NCBI RefSeq assembly: GCF_039542905.1
Contig: NZ_BAABIS010000001.1
Span: forward strand, 5,022,001-5,086,000
From: Kitasatospora terrestris
Lineage (GTDB): Bacteria > Actinomycetota > Actinomycetes > Streptomycetales > Streptomycetaceae
Direction of reading: 5' to 3'
Length of the DNA stretch: 64,000 nucleotides
The position numbers were made by a program, and so were the translations under genes. The notes under the pieces were generated by a model, which saw only the letters and a program-made list of their open reading frames with translations, was not told where the DNA came from and did not search any database. Position 1 is the first letter of the stretch. The number at the start of each line of letters is the position of its first letter. Below, piece by piece: positions 40,620-49,087 of this stretch.

Positions 40620-41889
40620 CGGACACCTCGCTCTCCGCCAGGTCGTGCAGCGACGCCTCGCGCCAGTCCTCGGGCAGCAGGTGGTCGAGCACGTCGTCGA
40701 CGGTGACCGCGCCGAGCAGGTGGTCGCCCTCGTCGACGACCGGGGCCGCGACCATGTTGTAGGTGGCCAGGTAGCTGGTGATCAGCGGCAGCGGGGTGTC
40801 CGGCGGCAGCGGGTCCAGGTCGTCGTCGATCAGCGAGCCGACCAGCGTGTACGGGGGCTCGCGCAGCAGCCGCTGGAAGTGCACGGTGCCCAGGTACTTG
40901 CCGGTCGGGGTCTCGTTCGGCGGCCGGCAGACGAACACCTGGGCGGCGAGGGCCGGCTTGTTGTCGGAGATCCGCACCCGGGCCAGGGCCTCGGCCACCG
41001 TCGCGTCCGGCTCCAGGACGATCGGCTCGGTGGTCATCAGGCCGCCGGCGGTGTCCTCCGCGTAGGACAGCAGCCGGCGCATCTCGGCCGCGTCCTCGGG
41101 CTCCATCAGGCGCAGCAGCCGCTCGGCGTCCTCCTCGGGCAGCTCGCTCAGCAGGTCGGCCGCGTCGTCCGGGTCCATCGCCTCCAGGACGTCGGCGGCG
41201 CGCTCCTCCTTCAGCTTGCCGATGATCTCGACCTGGTCGTCCTCCGGCAGCTCCTCCAGGACGTCGGCGAGCCGGTCGTCGTCGAGGGCGGCGGCGACCT
41301 CGGCGCGGCGCTTGGACGAGAGGTGGTGCATCACGTTGGCGAGGTCGGCGGCGCGCAGCTGCTCGAACGTGGCGAGCAGGTTGGCCGCGCCCTGGCCCTC
41401 CTCGGTGAGCGAGAAGCCGGTGACGGCGGACCAGTCCAGCAGCAGCGTCTCGGCCTTGGCCCGGCGCAGCCGGCTGACCTTGCCCACCTGGACGAAGACC
41501 TTGTCGATCTCCCACTCGCGGACCCGGGCCTGCACCATCGCCACGTCCAGCACGGTGACCTCGTCGCCGTGCTTCACCCGGGTGACCGTGCGGTCCAGCA
41601 GTTCGGCGAGGACCAGGGTCTCGGACGCGCGCTGCTCGAAGCGCCGCATGTTGACCACGCCGGTGGTGAGCACCTGGCCGGACTCCAGGCTGGTCACCCG
41701 GGTCATCGGGAGGAAGATCCGGCGCCGCCCGATCACCTCGACCACCAGGCCGAGCACCCGCGGCGGGCGCCCGCCGATCCGCAGCGTCACCACGACGTCG
41801 CGGACCCGGCCGACCTGGTCGCCGTTGGGGTCGAAGACCGCGAGGCCGGAGAGATGCGAGATGAAGACCCGGCCGCCCGGCCCTGCCAT
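40609..41889 (-). CDS. PRC-barrel / MgtE-N / CBS domain protein lacking the MgtE channel
   Basis: 426 residues. Residues 5-90 look like a PRC barrel (VFISHLSGLAVFDPNGDQVGRVRDVVVTLR). The MgtE amino-terminal superhelix follows (VMHHLSSKRRAEVAAALDDDRLADVLEELPEDDQVEIIGKL), then two CBS motifs (about 285-410), with GAVTVDDVLDHLLPE near the end. There are no membrane helices, so it is a soluble sensor derived from the magnesium channel. Role in divalent ion sensing is plausible with corA nearby, but inferred. Confidence 0.88.
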   Translation of the reverse strand: MAGPGGRVFISHLSGLAVFDPNGDQVGRVRDVVVTLRIGGRPPRVLGLVVEVIGRRRIFLPMTRVTSLESGQVLTTGVVNMRRFEQRASETLVLAELLDRTVTRVKHGDEVTVLDVAMVQARVREWEIDKVFVQVGKVSRLRRAKAETLLLDWSAVTGFSLTEEGQGAANLLATFEQLRAADLANVMHHLSSKRRAEVAAALDDDRLADVLEELPEDDQVEIIGKLKEERAADVLEAMDPDDAADLLSELPEEDAERLLRLMEPEDAAEMRRLLSYAEDTAGGLMTTEPIVLEPDATVAEALARVRISDNKPALAAQVFVCRPPNETPTGKYLGTVHFQRLLREPPYTLVGSLIDDDLDPLPPDTPLPLITSYLATYNMVAAPVVDEGDHLLGAVTVDDVLDHLLPEDWREASLHDLAESEVSGGR

Positions 41890-41968
41890 GGACTTCCTCC
41901 TCGCGCGCGTGGTCCCGGGCCCAGGCTACCCGTGCGCCCCCGCCCGGGCTCGGCGGCCTCGCCCGGGT

Positions 41969-42511
41969 TTACCTGCTTTGCCGTCGCTTGAGGAGCAGCT
42001 TGGGCAGGCCCGCCGGGACGGGCTTGCGGGTGGTGGCCGGGGAGGGCATCGGCTGGGCGGTGAGCGGACCGTCCGGCATGGCGCCGGGCTGCTCGGTCAG
42101 GCCGCCGGCGGGCTCCAGGCGCAGCACCCGGCACTCGCGGGCCCAGCGGTCGCCGATGGTGTCGGTGTCGGGCGCGTTCAGCCGCTTGCCCTTGAGCTCC
42201 TCGACGGCGCCCTGCCAGCCCTCGCTGCCCGGGGCCAGCTCGCTGACGGCCGCGGTCCAGCCGGTGAGGCGACCCCACTTGTCCTTGCTGCGCACGGTCA
42301 CCACCGCGGTCGAGCCGGCCGCGAGGCCGTGCAGCGGCTGCTCGGAGCCGTCGCCGACCACGACCACCGCGCCGTCGTGCCAGGCGTGCCACAGCGCGCG
42401 CGCCTGCGGCTGCCCGGCGGGCAGCACCCAGAGCAGCCCGGACTTCTTCGCGGCCTCCTCCAGCAGCGCCCGGTCGAGGAAGTCGGCTGCGGCGGTCGTC
42501 GTACGCTCCAT
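41969..42511 (-). CDS. Hypothetical protein
   Basis: 180 residues from ATG 42511 (an upstream in-frame GTG/ATG is less likely). FLDRALLEEAAKKSGLLWVLPAGQPQARALWHAWHDGAVVVVGDGSEQPLHGL at the start, then TVRSKDKWGRLTGWTAAVSELAPGSEGWQGAVEELKGKRLNAPDTDTIGDRWARECRVLRLEPAGG. The first part has the feel of a split-barrel flavin-binding fold (as in pyridoxamine oxidase-like proteins), but no clear signature is present. Function unknown. It lies upstream of the MgtE-N gene on the same strand. Confidence 0.75.
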   Translation of the reverse strand: MERTTTAAADFLDRALLEEAAKKSGLLWVLPAGQPQARALWHAWHDGAVVVVGDGSEQPLHGLAAGSTAVVTVRSKDKWGRLTGWTAAVSELAPGSEGWQGAVEELKGKRLNAPDTDTIGDRWARECRVLRLEPAGGLTEQPGAMPDGPLTAQPMPSPATTRKPVPAGLPKLLLKRRQSR

Positions 42512-42644
42512 GGCGCACAGCGTACGGCCTGGCCTCACCCCCCGTCCGCCGGGTGTCTCACGGCCCGGGACGACAGTTCCGTCCCCGCTCGACAGGCCTT
42601 ACCGTAGTGTCTCCCCGGTCCGTTCCGCCCTGATGAGGAGTGCC

Positions 42645-43574
42645 GTGCCCGCCGCCCGGCCCGACACCGCGCTCGCCCCCGCCGCGGCCGCCCCCACCGA
42701 CACCGGGGCCGGCCTGCCCCGGGTCGACCTGCTGCTGCTCGCCGTCTCGATCGCCGGCATCTCGCTCTCCGCGCCGCTGATCAGCGCCACCGCCGCGCCC
42801 GCCCTGGCGATCGCGTTCTGGCGCAACCTGATGTCGGTCGGCGTGCTCGGTCCGTACGCGCTGCTGCGGCACCGGGCGGAGCTGCGCGGGATCGGCCGCC
42901 GGGCGCTGCTGCTGGCGATGGCGGCGGGCGTCCTGCTGGCCGTGCACTTCGCGCTGTGGATGCCGAGCCTGCGGATGACCTCGGTGGCCTCGGCGACCGC
43001 GCTGGTCACCACCACCCCGCTGTGGACCATCCTGCTGATGCGGATCCTCGGGGTGCGGGCGCCCCGGACGGTGTGGCTGGGCACGGGCGTGGCGTTCGCC
43101 GGCGTGCTGGTGCTGACCGGCGTCGACCTGTCGCTGTCGCCGCGCGCCCTGCTCGGCGACGCGCTGGCGCTGGGCGCGGGCCTGGCCGCGGCCGGGTACA
43201 TGCTGCTGGGCGCGGAGGTCCGCAGGACGGTCTCCACCACCGCGTACACCCTGGTCTGCTACGCCACCTGCGCGGTGGCGCTGCTGGCCGTCTGCCTGGT
43301 GGCCGGGGTGGACCTGGGCGGCTGGTCGGGCGGCGTGTGGTGGCAGATCTTCCTGCTGATGGTGGCGGCGCAGCTGCTCGGGCACTCGCTGTCGAACCGC
43401 GTGGTCCGCACCCTGGGTCCGTCGATCACCTCGACGGCGATCCTGCTGGAGACCCCGGGTGCGGCACTGATCGCGGCCCTGTGGCTGGGCCAGTGGCCGC
43501 CGGTGGCCGCGTACCCGGCGGTCGGCCTGATCCTGCTGGGCCTGGTGCTGGTCGCCCGGCCGGCGAAACGTTAA
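42645..43574 (+). CDS. EamA/DMT-superfamily transporter
   Basis: 309 residues from GTG 42645, which follows GAGGAG; ATG 42633 is possible. About ten membrane helices in two EamA repeats: LLLAVSIAGISLSAPLISATAAPALAIAFWRNLM opens the first and LLGDALALGAGLAAAGYMLLGAEVRR the second; the end (LLETPGAALIAALWLGQWPP) is typical. Drug or metabolite exporter of unknown substrate. Its stop codon overlaps the corA stop on the other strand. Confidence 0.92.
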   Translation: MPAARPDTALAPAAAAPTDTGAGLPRVDLLLLAVSIAGISLSAPLISATAAPALAIAFWRNLMSVGVLGPYALLRHRAELRGIGRRALLLAMAAGVLLAVHFALWMPSLRMTSVASATALVTTTPLWTILLMRILGVRAPRTVWLGTGVAFAGVLVLTGVDLSLSPRALLGDALALGAGLAAAGYMLLGAEVRRTVSTTAYTLVCYATCAVALLAVCLVAGVDLGGWSGGVWWQIFLLMVAAQLLGHSLSNRVVRTLGPSITSTAILLETPGAALIAALWLGQWPPVAAYPAVGLILLGLVLVARPAKR

Positions 43575-44689
43575 AGCCAGCCGTTGCGGCGGAAGCCGCG
43601 GTACATGCCGACACAGATCAGCGCGACCGCGCCGAGCACCATCGGATAGCCGTACTTGTGGTGCAGCTCCGGCATGTAGTCGAAGTTCATGCCGTAGACA
43701 CCGGTGATCATGGTGGGCACGGCGAAGATCGCCGCCCAGGCGGTGATCTTGCGCATGTCCTCGTTCTGCCCGACCGACACCTGCGCCAGGTTGGCCTGGA
43801 GCAGCGAGTTGAGCAGCTCGTCGAAGCCGTGCACCTGCTCGGTGACCCGGGCCAGGTGGTCGGCGACGTCCCGGAAGTACTTCTGGATGTCCGGGTCGAC
43901 CAGCCGCTGCATCGGCTCGGAGAGCTGCTGCATCGGCCGCAGCAGCGGGGTCACCGCGCGCTTGAACTCCAGCACCTCGCGCTTGAGCTGGTAGACCCGG
44001 CCGACGTCGGTGCCGCGGCCGCCCTTGTTGGCGAAGACGTCGTACTCGATCTCGTCCACGTCGGTCTGCAGCCGGTCGGCGACCAGCAGGTAGTTGTCCA
44101 CCACGTGGTCGGCGATGGCGTGCAGCACCGCGTGCGGGCCCTTCTGCAGCAGGCCCGCGCCGTCGGCGTCGGCCTCCAGCCGGTGCCGCAGCTCCTGCAG
44201 CGAGGAGTGGCCGCCGTGCCGGACGGTGATCACGAAGTCCTGCCCGGCGAAGACCATCAGCTCGCCGGTCTCCACCACCTCGCTGGTCGGGGTGAGCTGG
44301 TCGTGCTCCACGTACCGGATGGTCTTGAAGACCGCGAACAGCACGTCGTCGTAGCGCTCGACCTTGGGGCGCTGGTGCGCGTGCACCGCGTCCTCGACGG
44401 CCAGCGGGTGCAGGCCGAAGCGCTGGGCGATGCCCTCGAACTCGGCCTCGGTCGGCTCGTGCAGGCCGATCCAGCTGAACGAGCGGCCGTCCTCGTGCCC
44501 GCCCGCCGCGCGGACCCGGCGGGCCGCCTCGCGCGGGCTGCAGGTGTCACCCGCCCGCTTGCCGTGCTGGTACACCGCGCAGTCCACCACGGCGGACGGC
44601 GCGTGGCCCGGGCGGAGCGTGTCGTACGAGTCGTCGGCGCGGCGGCGGGCCGGACGGACGGCGGCGCGAAGGTTGTTGATCATCGACAT
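43571..44689 (-). CDS. corA: CorA-type magnesium/cobalt channel
   Basis: 372 residues from ATG 44689. Long cytoplasmic domain (1-310), including FSWIGLHEPTEAEFEGIAQRFGLHPLAVEDAVHAHQRPKVERYDDVLF, then two carboxy-terminal helices with the signature YGMNF after the first (AAIFAVPTMITGVYGMNFDYMPE). This GMN motif is diagnostic of CorA channels. Unusual 407-base region upstream holds a candidate leader peptide. Its TAA shares two bases with the converging EamA stop. Confidence 0.93.
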   Translation of the reverse strand: MSMINNLRAAVRPARRRADDSYDTLRPGHAPSAVVDCAVYQHGKRAGDTCSPREAARRVRAAGGHEDGRSFSWIGLHEPTEAEFEGIAQRFGLHPLAVEDAVHAHQRPKVERYDDVLFAVFKTIRYVEHDQLTPTSEVVETGELMVFAGQDFVITVRHGGHSSLQELRHRLEADADGAGLLQKGPHAVLHAIADHVVDNYLLVADRLQTDVDEIEYDVFANKGGRGTDVGRVYQLKREVLEFKRAVTPLLRPMQQLSEPMQRLVDPDIQKYFRDVADHLARVTEQVHGFDELLNSLLQANLAQVSVGQNEDMRKITAWAAIFAVPTMITGVYGMNFDYMPELHHKYGYPMVLGAVALICVGMYRGFRRNGWL

Positions 44690-44886
44690 GGCAGCTGGCT
44701 CCTTGCGCGGGAGCCGTCGCACGGCAGGTCATGGGGCGGCCTGGGGCGGCGGCGGGATACACCGATGGACACGCCGGTGCCTGGGCGCGCGCCAAGAAAC
44801 CGCCGAGGGCGATGGTTTGGGCGGTCAGACTCCGGGGAAGGTGCTCTCCCGGCCAGGGAAGTGACGCCGCGTCGAGAGGCCGCAGA

Positions 44887-44961
44887 TCAGCGGGCGAGGG
44901 CGCAGCGGAGGTCGGCAGGCCGGGCAGAGCTGCCGGTACTGCATGGTCGACTGCTATCCAC
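44887..44961 (-). CDS. Candidate 24-residue leader peptide upstream of corA
   Basis: GTG 44961 follows a very strong Shine-Dalgarno sequence (AAGGAGGTG, about seven bases upstream) and opens MDSSRPCSTGSSARPADLRC followed by ALAR and TGA. The 44690-45096 gap has no other gene. Short peptides with Cys and Arg near the end act as attenuation leaders in streptomycetes; magnesium-dependent control of corA would be a reasonable role. Short length keeps confidence low. Confidence 0.35.
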   Translation of the reverse strand: MDSSRPCSTGSSARPADLRCALAR

Positions 44962-45083
44962 CGCGACCACCTCCTTCACGCCGAGGCCCCGGAGACAAGG
45001 ATCCCCGGTGGCCAGCTGCTCACACTAACAGTTGTTCTGCCCCGCCCGCTGGGGTGTCCGGGAACGCACGGCCCGTGGCGCGC

Positions 45084-45089
45084 TAAGGT
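45084..45089 (+). promoter_or_regulatory. TAAGGT -10 box, leaderless start
   Basis: TAAGGT ends seven bases before ATG 45097 with no ribosome binding site. Confidence 0.5.
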
Positions 45090-45096
45090 CGCGTGC

Positions 45097-45741
45097 ATGG
45101 CGCACGACTTCCCGCTCTTCGGCGACTTCTCCGACCCGGACGCCGGCTCCGAGCTCACCCGCTCCGCCGTGCTCGCCGCCGTCGAGGCCCGGCTGCTCGC
45201 CACCTTCGGCGAGCCCAGCGGCCGGGCGGCGGTCACCTTCGTCGGCGCCGACCGGATCGAGGTGCTGCGCTTCGGCCCGGACGCCGACGGGCTGGTCCGC
45301 TACGCGACGCTCGGGATGGCCGGCGCACCGATGGCCGACCCCACCTCGGCGGTCGCCGACCCGGTCCGGGGCCCCCGTGCCGAGTTGGTGCTCACCGTCC
45401 GCGGGGGGCGCGACGAGGTGCACCGCGCGCTGGCCGTCTTCGCCTCGACCCCGCAGGTCGAGGGCCTGGTGGTGGCCCCCGGCGGCTCGCTCGACCTCGG
45501 CTCCCCGCTGTGGACCGGAGCCCCGTTCACCTCGGTCCTGGCGGCCGAACCGGGCGGTCTGGTCGAGGACCTGGAACTCGCCGATCCGGCCGAGCCGGTC
45601 CGCTTCCTGCCGCTGCTGCCGATGACCCCCAACGAGGCCGCGTTCAAGCGCGTCCAGGGCGCCGCCGCGCTCGAGGAGCGCTGGCTGAAGCACGGCACCG
45701 ACCTGCGCGACCCGCAGCGCCGGGGCGTCCCGCTGGACTGA
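45097..45741 (+). CDS. Suppressor of fused (SUFU)-like domain protein
   Basis: 214 residues, soluble. VLAAVEARLLATFGEPSGRAAVTFVGADRIEVLRFGPDADGLVRYATLGMAG and the later LPLLPMTPNEAAFKRVQGAAALEERWLKHGTDLRDPQRR fit bacterial suppressor-of-fused family proteins (PF05076), which adopt the SUFU fold. Bacterial role unclear; some act as immunity proteins. No toxin gene is adjacent. Monocistronic by its neighbours' orientation. Confidence 0.75.
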   Translation: MAHDFPLFGDFSDPDAGSELTRSAVLAAVEARLLATFGEPSGRAAVTFVGADRIEVLRFGPDADGLVRYATLGMAGAPMADPTSAVADPVRGPRAELVLTVRGGRDEVHRALAVFASTPQVEGLVVAPGGSLDLGSPLWTGAPFTSVLAAEPGGLVEDLELADPAEPVRFLPLLPMTPNEAAFKRVQGAAALEERWLKHGTDLRDPQRRGVPLD

Positions 45742-45853
45742 CCCGGGTCCGCGGACGCAGGGGGGCGACGGCCGCGGCAGCGGGTCGGACCGGCCGGACC
45801 TGCCGGACCGGCGGGTGACCAACGCCACACCGCCCCCGCCCGCCGCGCCGCGG

Positions 45854-46702
45854 TCAGCCGGTGACCGGCTTCGCCCCGCTCGCCTGCGCCACCAGCGCCT
45901 CGTACACCGCCGGGTCCGTGGTCCACTCGCCCAGCCGGACCGTCTTGCGGTGCCCGTGGTAGTCGCTCGAACCGGTCACCAGCAGTCCCAACTCGCCTGC
46001 CAGCCCTCGCAGGTGGGCCCGGGTCGGCTCGTCGTGGTCCATGTGGTCGACCTCCAGCGCGGCCAGCCCGGCCGCCGCCAGGTCCGCGATCACCTGGTCC
46101 GAGACGGTCTGCCCGCGCTTCACCGCACCCGGGTGCGCGAACACCGGCACCCCGCCCGCCGCCCGCACCAGCCGGACCGCCGTCACCGGGTCGGTCTCGT
46201 GCTTGCGGACGTCAGCCCGGCCGCCGTTGGCCAGCCAGTCGGCGGTGAACGCGTCCGACACGGTCGCCACCACCCCGGCCTCCACCAGCGCGGACGCGAT
46301 GTGCGGCCGGCCCACCGAGCCTTCGCCCGCGATCCGCTCGACCTGCTCCCAGCTGATCGGCGCGCCCAGCTCCCGGCAGCGCTCCACGATCGCCCGGCCG
46401 CGCCGGAAGCGGTCGCCCCGGACCGCGTCCCGCTCCGCCGCGAACTCCGGCTCCGCCGGGTCGAACAGGTACGCCAGCAGGTGCATCGAGATCTCGCCGG
46501 CCCGGCAGGACAGCTCCGCGCCCGGCACCAGCGTCAGTCCCGTCCCGGCCAGCGCCGCCGTCGCCTCCCCGTACCCGGCCACCGTGTCGTGGTCGGTCAG
46601 CGCCACCACGTCCAGTCCGGCCGCGCGTGCGGCCGCCACCAGCTCGGCGGGGGAGTCGGTGCCGTCGGACGCGTTGCTGTGGGCGTGCAGGTCGATGCGC
46701 AT
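45854..46702 (-). CDS. PHP-domain phosphoesterase
   Basis: 282 residues. Metal motifs of the PHP family: MRIDLHAHSNASDGTDSP (His6, His8, Asp13), ALTDHDTVAGY, GAELSCRAGEIS, VFAHPGAVKRG, and the last cluster VTGSSDYHGHRK. RGRPHIASALVE-like VGRPHIASAL in the middle matches the 3',5'-nucleotide phosphatase/RNase AM branch. Probably hydrolyses phosphoadenosine or short RNA ends; exact substrate not determinable. Complete motifs. Confidence 0.92.
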   Translation of the reverse strand: MRIDLHAHSNASDGTDSPAELVAAARAAGLDVVALTDHDTVAGYGEATAALAGTGLTLVPGAELSCRAGEISMHLLAYLFDPAEPEFAAERDAVRGDRFRRGRAIVERCRELGAPISWEQVERIAGEGSVGRPHIASALVEAGVVATVSDAFTADWLANGGRADVRKHETDPVTAVRLVRAAGGVPVFAHPGAVKRGQTVSDQVIADLAAAGLAALEVDHMDHDEPTRAHLRGLAGELGLLVTGSSDYHGHRKTVRLGEWTTDPAVYEALVAQASGAKPVTG

Positions 46703-46739
46703 GCCGTCCAGGATAGGGAGCCCGGCGGCGCCGCCTGCC

Positions 46740-47378
46740 TCAGCCCAGCAGGCGGGTGCTGAGGGCGCCGCAGGGGAGCAGGCCCAGCTCGGCGCCGGCG
46801 TCCCGGAGGTCGGTGAGGACCAGCTCGTCGTGCATCAGCAGCGCCGACTGCTCGGGCCAGGCGATCGCCCACAGCCACAGGCCGCGCGCCTCGCCGACGT
46901 ACACCGCCCGGTCGTCCGGGGCCTCGGGGACGTGGAACATCGGGGTCGGCCGCCCGGCCGCCATCAGCTTGGCGTCGGCCGGCTTGTAGAGCGACACCGA
47001 GTCGCCCGGATCCGGGCCGACCAGCCCCGCGTACCGGGCGCCGAGGCCCACGCCGAGCTCCTCCGCGACCAGCACCAGCTCGCCGAATCCGCCCAGCGGC
47101 GCCGGACCGGAGCACGCCACCGCGGTGGCCCTGGCGCCGGAGAGGTCGTCACCCGCATGGGCGATGCCGGTGAACAGCCAGCCGACCGGCAGCGGCCACG
47201 GCATCCAGACCGGCACCTGCGAACGGGTGACCGCGACGTTCAGCGCCTCCACGCTCGGGGGCAGCACCGGTTGCATCGGGTACACGGCGCCGTGCTGGTC
47301 GCACTGCCAGGTGTCGGAGAAGAGACCGGGGGCGCGGACCCGACCGGCGCACCTCGGGCAGCTTGGCTCGCCCCTCAT
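46740..47378 (-). CDS. DUF6758 family protein
   Basis: 212 residues from ATG 47378; a TTG three codons earlier is closer to the GGAGG and is possible. MRGEPSCPRCAGRVRAPGLFSDTWQCDQHGAVYPMQPV opens with a zinc-ribbon-like CPRC...CDQH pattern. The rest contains PVWMPWPLPVGWLFTGIAHAGDD and FGELVLVAEELGVGLGARYAGL. This agrees with DUF6758, a family I recall as streptomycete-wide, of unknown function. Sits 37 bases before the PHP gene on the same strand. Confidence 0.85.
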   Translation of the reverse strand: MRGEPSCPRCAGRVRAPGLFSDTWQCDQHGAVYPMQPVLPPSVEALNVAVTRSQVPVWMPWPLPVGWLFTGIAHAGDDLSGARATAVACSGPAPLGGFGELVLVAEELGVGLGARYAGLVGPDPGDSVSLYKPADAKLMAAGRPTPMFHVPEAPDDRAVYVGEARGLWLWAIAWPEQSALLMHDELVLTDLRDAGAELGLLPCGALSTRLLG

Positions 47379-47548
47379 AACCGACAACGGTCCTCCCTCC
47401 GGACAGCCGCGTCAAGGACGATCACCCGTAAGGGGTGTGTCACGGTGTGTCACCGGCCGTCGACCGGCGGCCGCCGCCGATCCGTTCGGGGGATGTCCCG
47501 CCGGGGGCGCCGCCAAACACCGCGCTGGTCGGGGCCGGGCCCGGACGC

Positions 47549-47594
47549 ACTGACGCCCCGTCGGCCGCGCGCTGCGCGATGACGGGGCGTCAGT
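47549..47594. terminator. Perfect 14-bp inverted repeat
   Basis: ACTGACGCCCCGTC (47549-47562) is exactly inverted at 47581-47594. It lies 33 bases past the stop of the small gene at 47628. Confidence 0.7.
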
Positions 47595-47627
47595 CGGGTA
47601 TCGGGACGTCAGTGGCGCCCCGATCGT

Positions 47628-47774
47628 TCAGCAGGCCTCGCACGGCCGGATGTACAGGCGCTCGCCGGCGAGCGCCGCGGCCTTCACGTACTCGCTGACG
47701 GTCTCGGCGTCGGCGATCAGGCGATCGGTGGCGACGCCGTTGGTGTCGTCCAGTCGGAGGATCTCGAAACGCAT
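47628..47774 (-). CDS. Small conserved-looking protein, 48 residues
   Basis: MRFEILRLDDTNGVATDRLI, then ADAETVSEYVKAAALAGERLYIRPCEAC. A good Shine-Dalgarno sequence (GGAAGGGAGAAGCCC) precedes ATG 47774, and a strong terminator follows, which supports a real gene. I recall similar MRFEILRLDD... proteins in Streptomyces with no known function. The final CEAC is a possible metal or thiol site. The following 47775-48027 stretch includes an AT-rich patch, perhaps its promoter. Confidence 0.7.
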   Translation of the reverse strand: MRFEILRLDDTNGVATDRLIADAETVSEYVKAAALAGERLYIRPCEAC

Positions 47775-48027
47775 GGGCTTCTCCCTTCCAGGTCTATCGG
47801 TCGGGCGTCCGGGACGGTGGCACCGGGGAGAGGCGGGAGTGCCTCGGTGTGGCGATGGAACAACGGTGCCCTGCGGTGGAGTCGGAGCGGTTGCCCGCCC
47901 GTTAAGTCGCTGTTTCAGTCGAGATGGTCGGCTGTTCGCGCGTGCAGTGATCCCGGACAGAATCAAATATTACCCGAGCTAACGATTTCTGTCGCCCCAA
48001 TTGTCCCGAGCACCGGTCAAGCGCCGC

Positions 48028-48891
48028 TCAAGCGGACCAGAAGTCCGTCAACACGGCGGCCGTCTCGGCCGGTCGCTCGGCGTTCGGGGAGTGCCCCGCA
48101 CCCTCCACCACCGCGCGCCGCGCGGACAGCCGCTCGGCCATCGCCGACTGCTCCGGCACCGGCCACGCGTAGTCCTCCACGCCGGACACCACCAGCTTCG
48201 GCAGCGGCACCGCCGCCAGCTCGTCCACCCGGTCCGGGGCGGCCACCAGGTGCGAGCCGGCCGCGGACAGCGCGACCGGGACGTTGGCCAGCCAGCGGCG
48301 GTGCAGGAACTCGCCGATCTCCGGCGCGGGCGCGGGCCTGTCGGCGTCCATCTCGCGCATGATCTGCCAGATCGTCTCCAGGTCCAGCGATCCCAGCGCG
48401 TCGACCAGCAGCTGGGTGCGGGCCGCCTCCGCCGGGTCGATCGCGCCCGGGCCGGTCGACAGCAGGGTCAGCGAGCGCCACGGCAGCGGCTCCCCGGACG
48501 CGTGCGCCGCGAGCACCGCCTCCCGCACCACCTGGCCGCCGAAGGAGTGGCCCAGCAGGTGCAGGCCGTCCGGGTCGGCGAGCCGCGCGGTCAGCGCCAG
48601 GACGTCCCGGCCGAGCTCCGCCACCGCGTACGCCGCCGGGTCGGGCTCGCCGCCCGTCTCGTACTGCCCGCGCTGGTCCACCGCGACCACCCGGAACCCC
48701 GCGCCGGCGAGCGGCTCCAGCAGCGCGATGAAGTCCTCCTTGCTGCCGGTGAAGCCGGGGACCAGCAGCGCCGTCCCGCGCCGCGGCCCCGCCGCCGGCT
48801 CAGCCCACAGCGCCGCGAAGGCACCGCGGTCGGTCTCGACCCGCAGCGCGCGGGCACAGGCGGGCAGCTTGAGGAACGGGGGAGTGCTCAC
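48028..48891 (-). CDS. Alpha/beta hydrolase
   Basis: 287 residues from GTG 48891, with TGGAG nine bases before. LLVPGFTGSKEDFIALLEPLAGAGFRVVAVDQRGQYETGG gives the oxyanion strand and loop, LHLLGHSFGGQVVREA the nucleophile elbow (Ser in GHSFGG), VVSGVEDYAWPV the acid region, and VVEGAGHSPNAERP the catalytic His. Complete triad. Substrate unknown; resembles esterases and lactone hydrolases of the superfamily. Confidence 0.9.
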   Translation of the reverse strand: MSTPPFLKLPACARALRVETDRGAFAALWAEPAAGPRRGTALLVPGFTGSKEDFIALLEPLAGAGFRVVAVDQRGQYETGGEPDPAAYAVAELGRDVLALTARLADPDGLHLLGHSFGGQVVREAVLAAHASGEPLPWRSLTLLSTGPGAIDPAEAARTQLLVDALGSLDLETIWQIMREMDADRPAPAPEIGEFLHRRWLANVPVALSAAGSHLVAAPDRVDELAAVPLPKLVVSGVEDYAWPVPEQSAMAERLSARRAVVEGAGHSPNAERPAETAAVLTDFWSA

Positions 48892-48955
48892 AGCGGGCTC
48901 CAGCAGGGGTGAGGGTGGGCGCACCGCCCTCGCGCCGGGGCCCTGGAGACAGCCG

Positions 48956-49064
48956 AGGGGCGCGGGGAACTGCGCGAGTCGGCAGGAGCCTACCTCTGTG
49001 CCGCTGCCCTCCGGTGGAGGTGCGGCGGTCGGCTCTACCGCTGCGCGCGGTTCCCCGCGCCCCT
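48956..49064. terminator. Long inverted repeat between two minus-strand genes
   Basis: AGGGGCGCGGGGAACTGCGCG (48956-48976) pairs with 49044-49064 with one G-T mismatch; a second smaller hairpin lies in the loop. The arm differs from that at 16773 by one base over 20, so both belong to the same dispersed repeat family. Confidence 0.7.
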
Positions 49065-49087
49065 GGTCAGGACGGTTCCGGTCGGTG

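Noticed and set aside
44690..45060. Possible M-box magnesium riboswitch upstream of corA
   Set aside because: GTTAGTGTGAGC resembles the conserved GTTAGGTGAGG start, but the following conserved blocks of the M-box are missing.
45097..45741. SUFU-like protein as an immunity gene of a toxin system
   Set aside because: No polymorphic toxin or secretion gene is adjacent; the neighbours are housekeeping genes.
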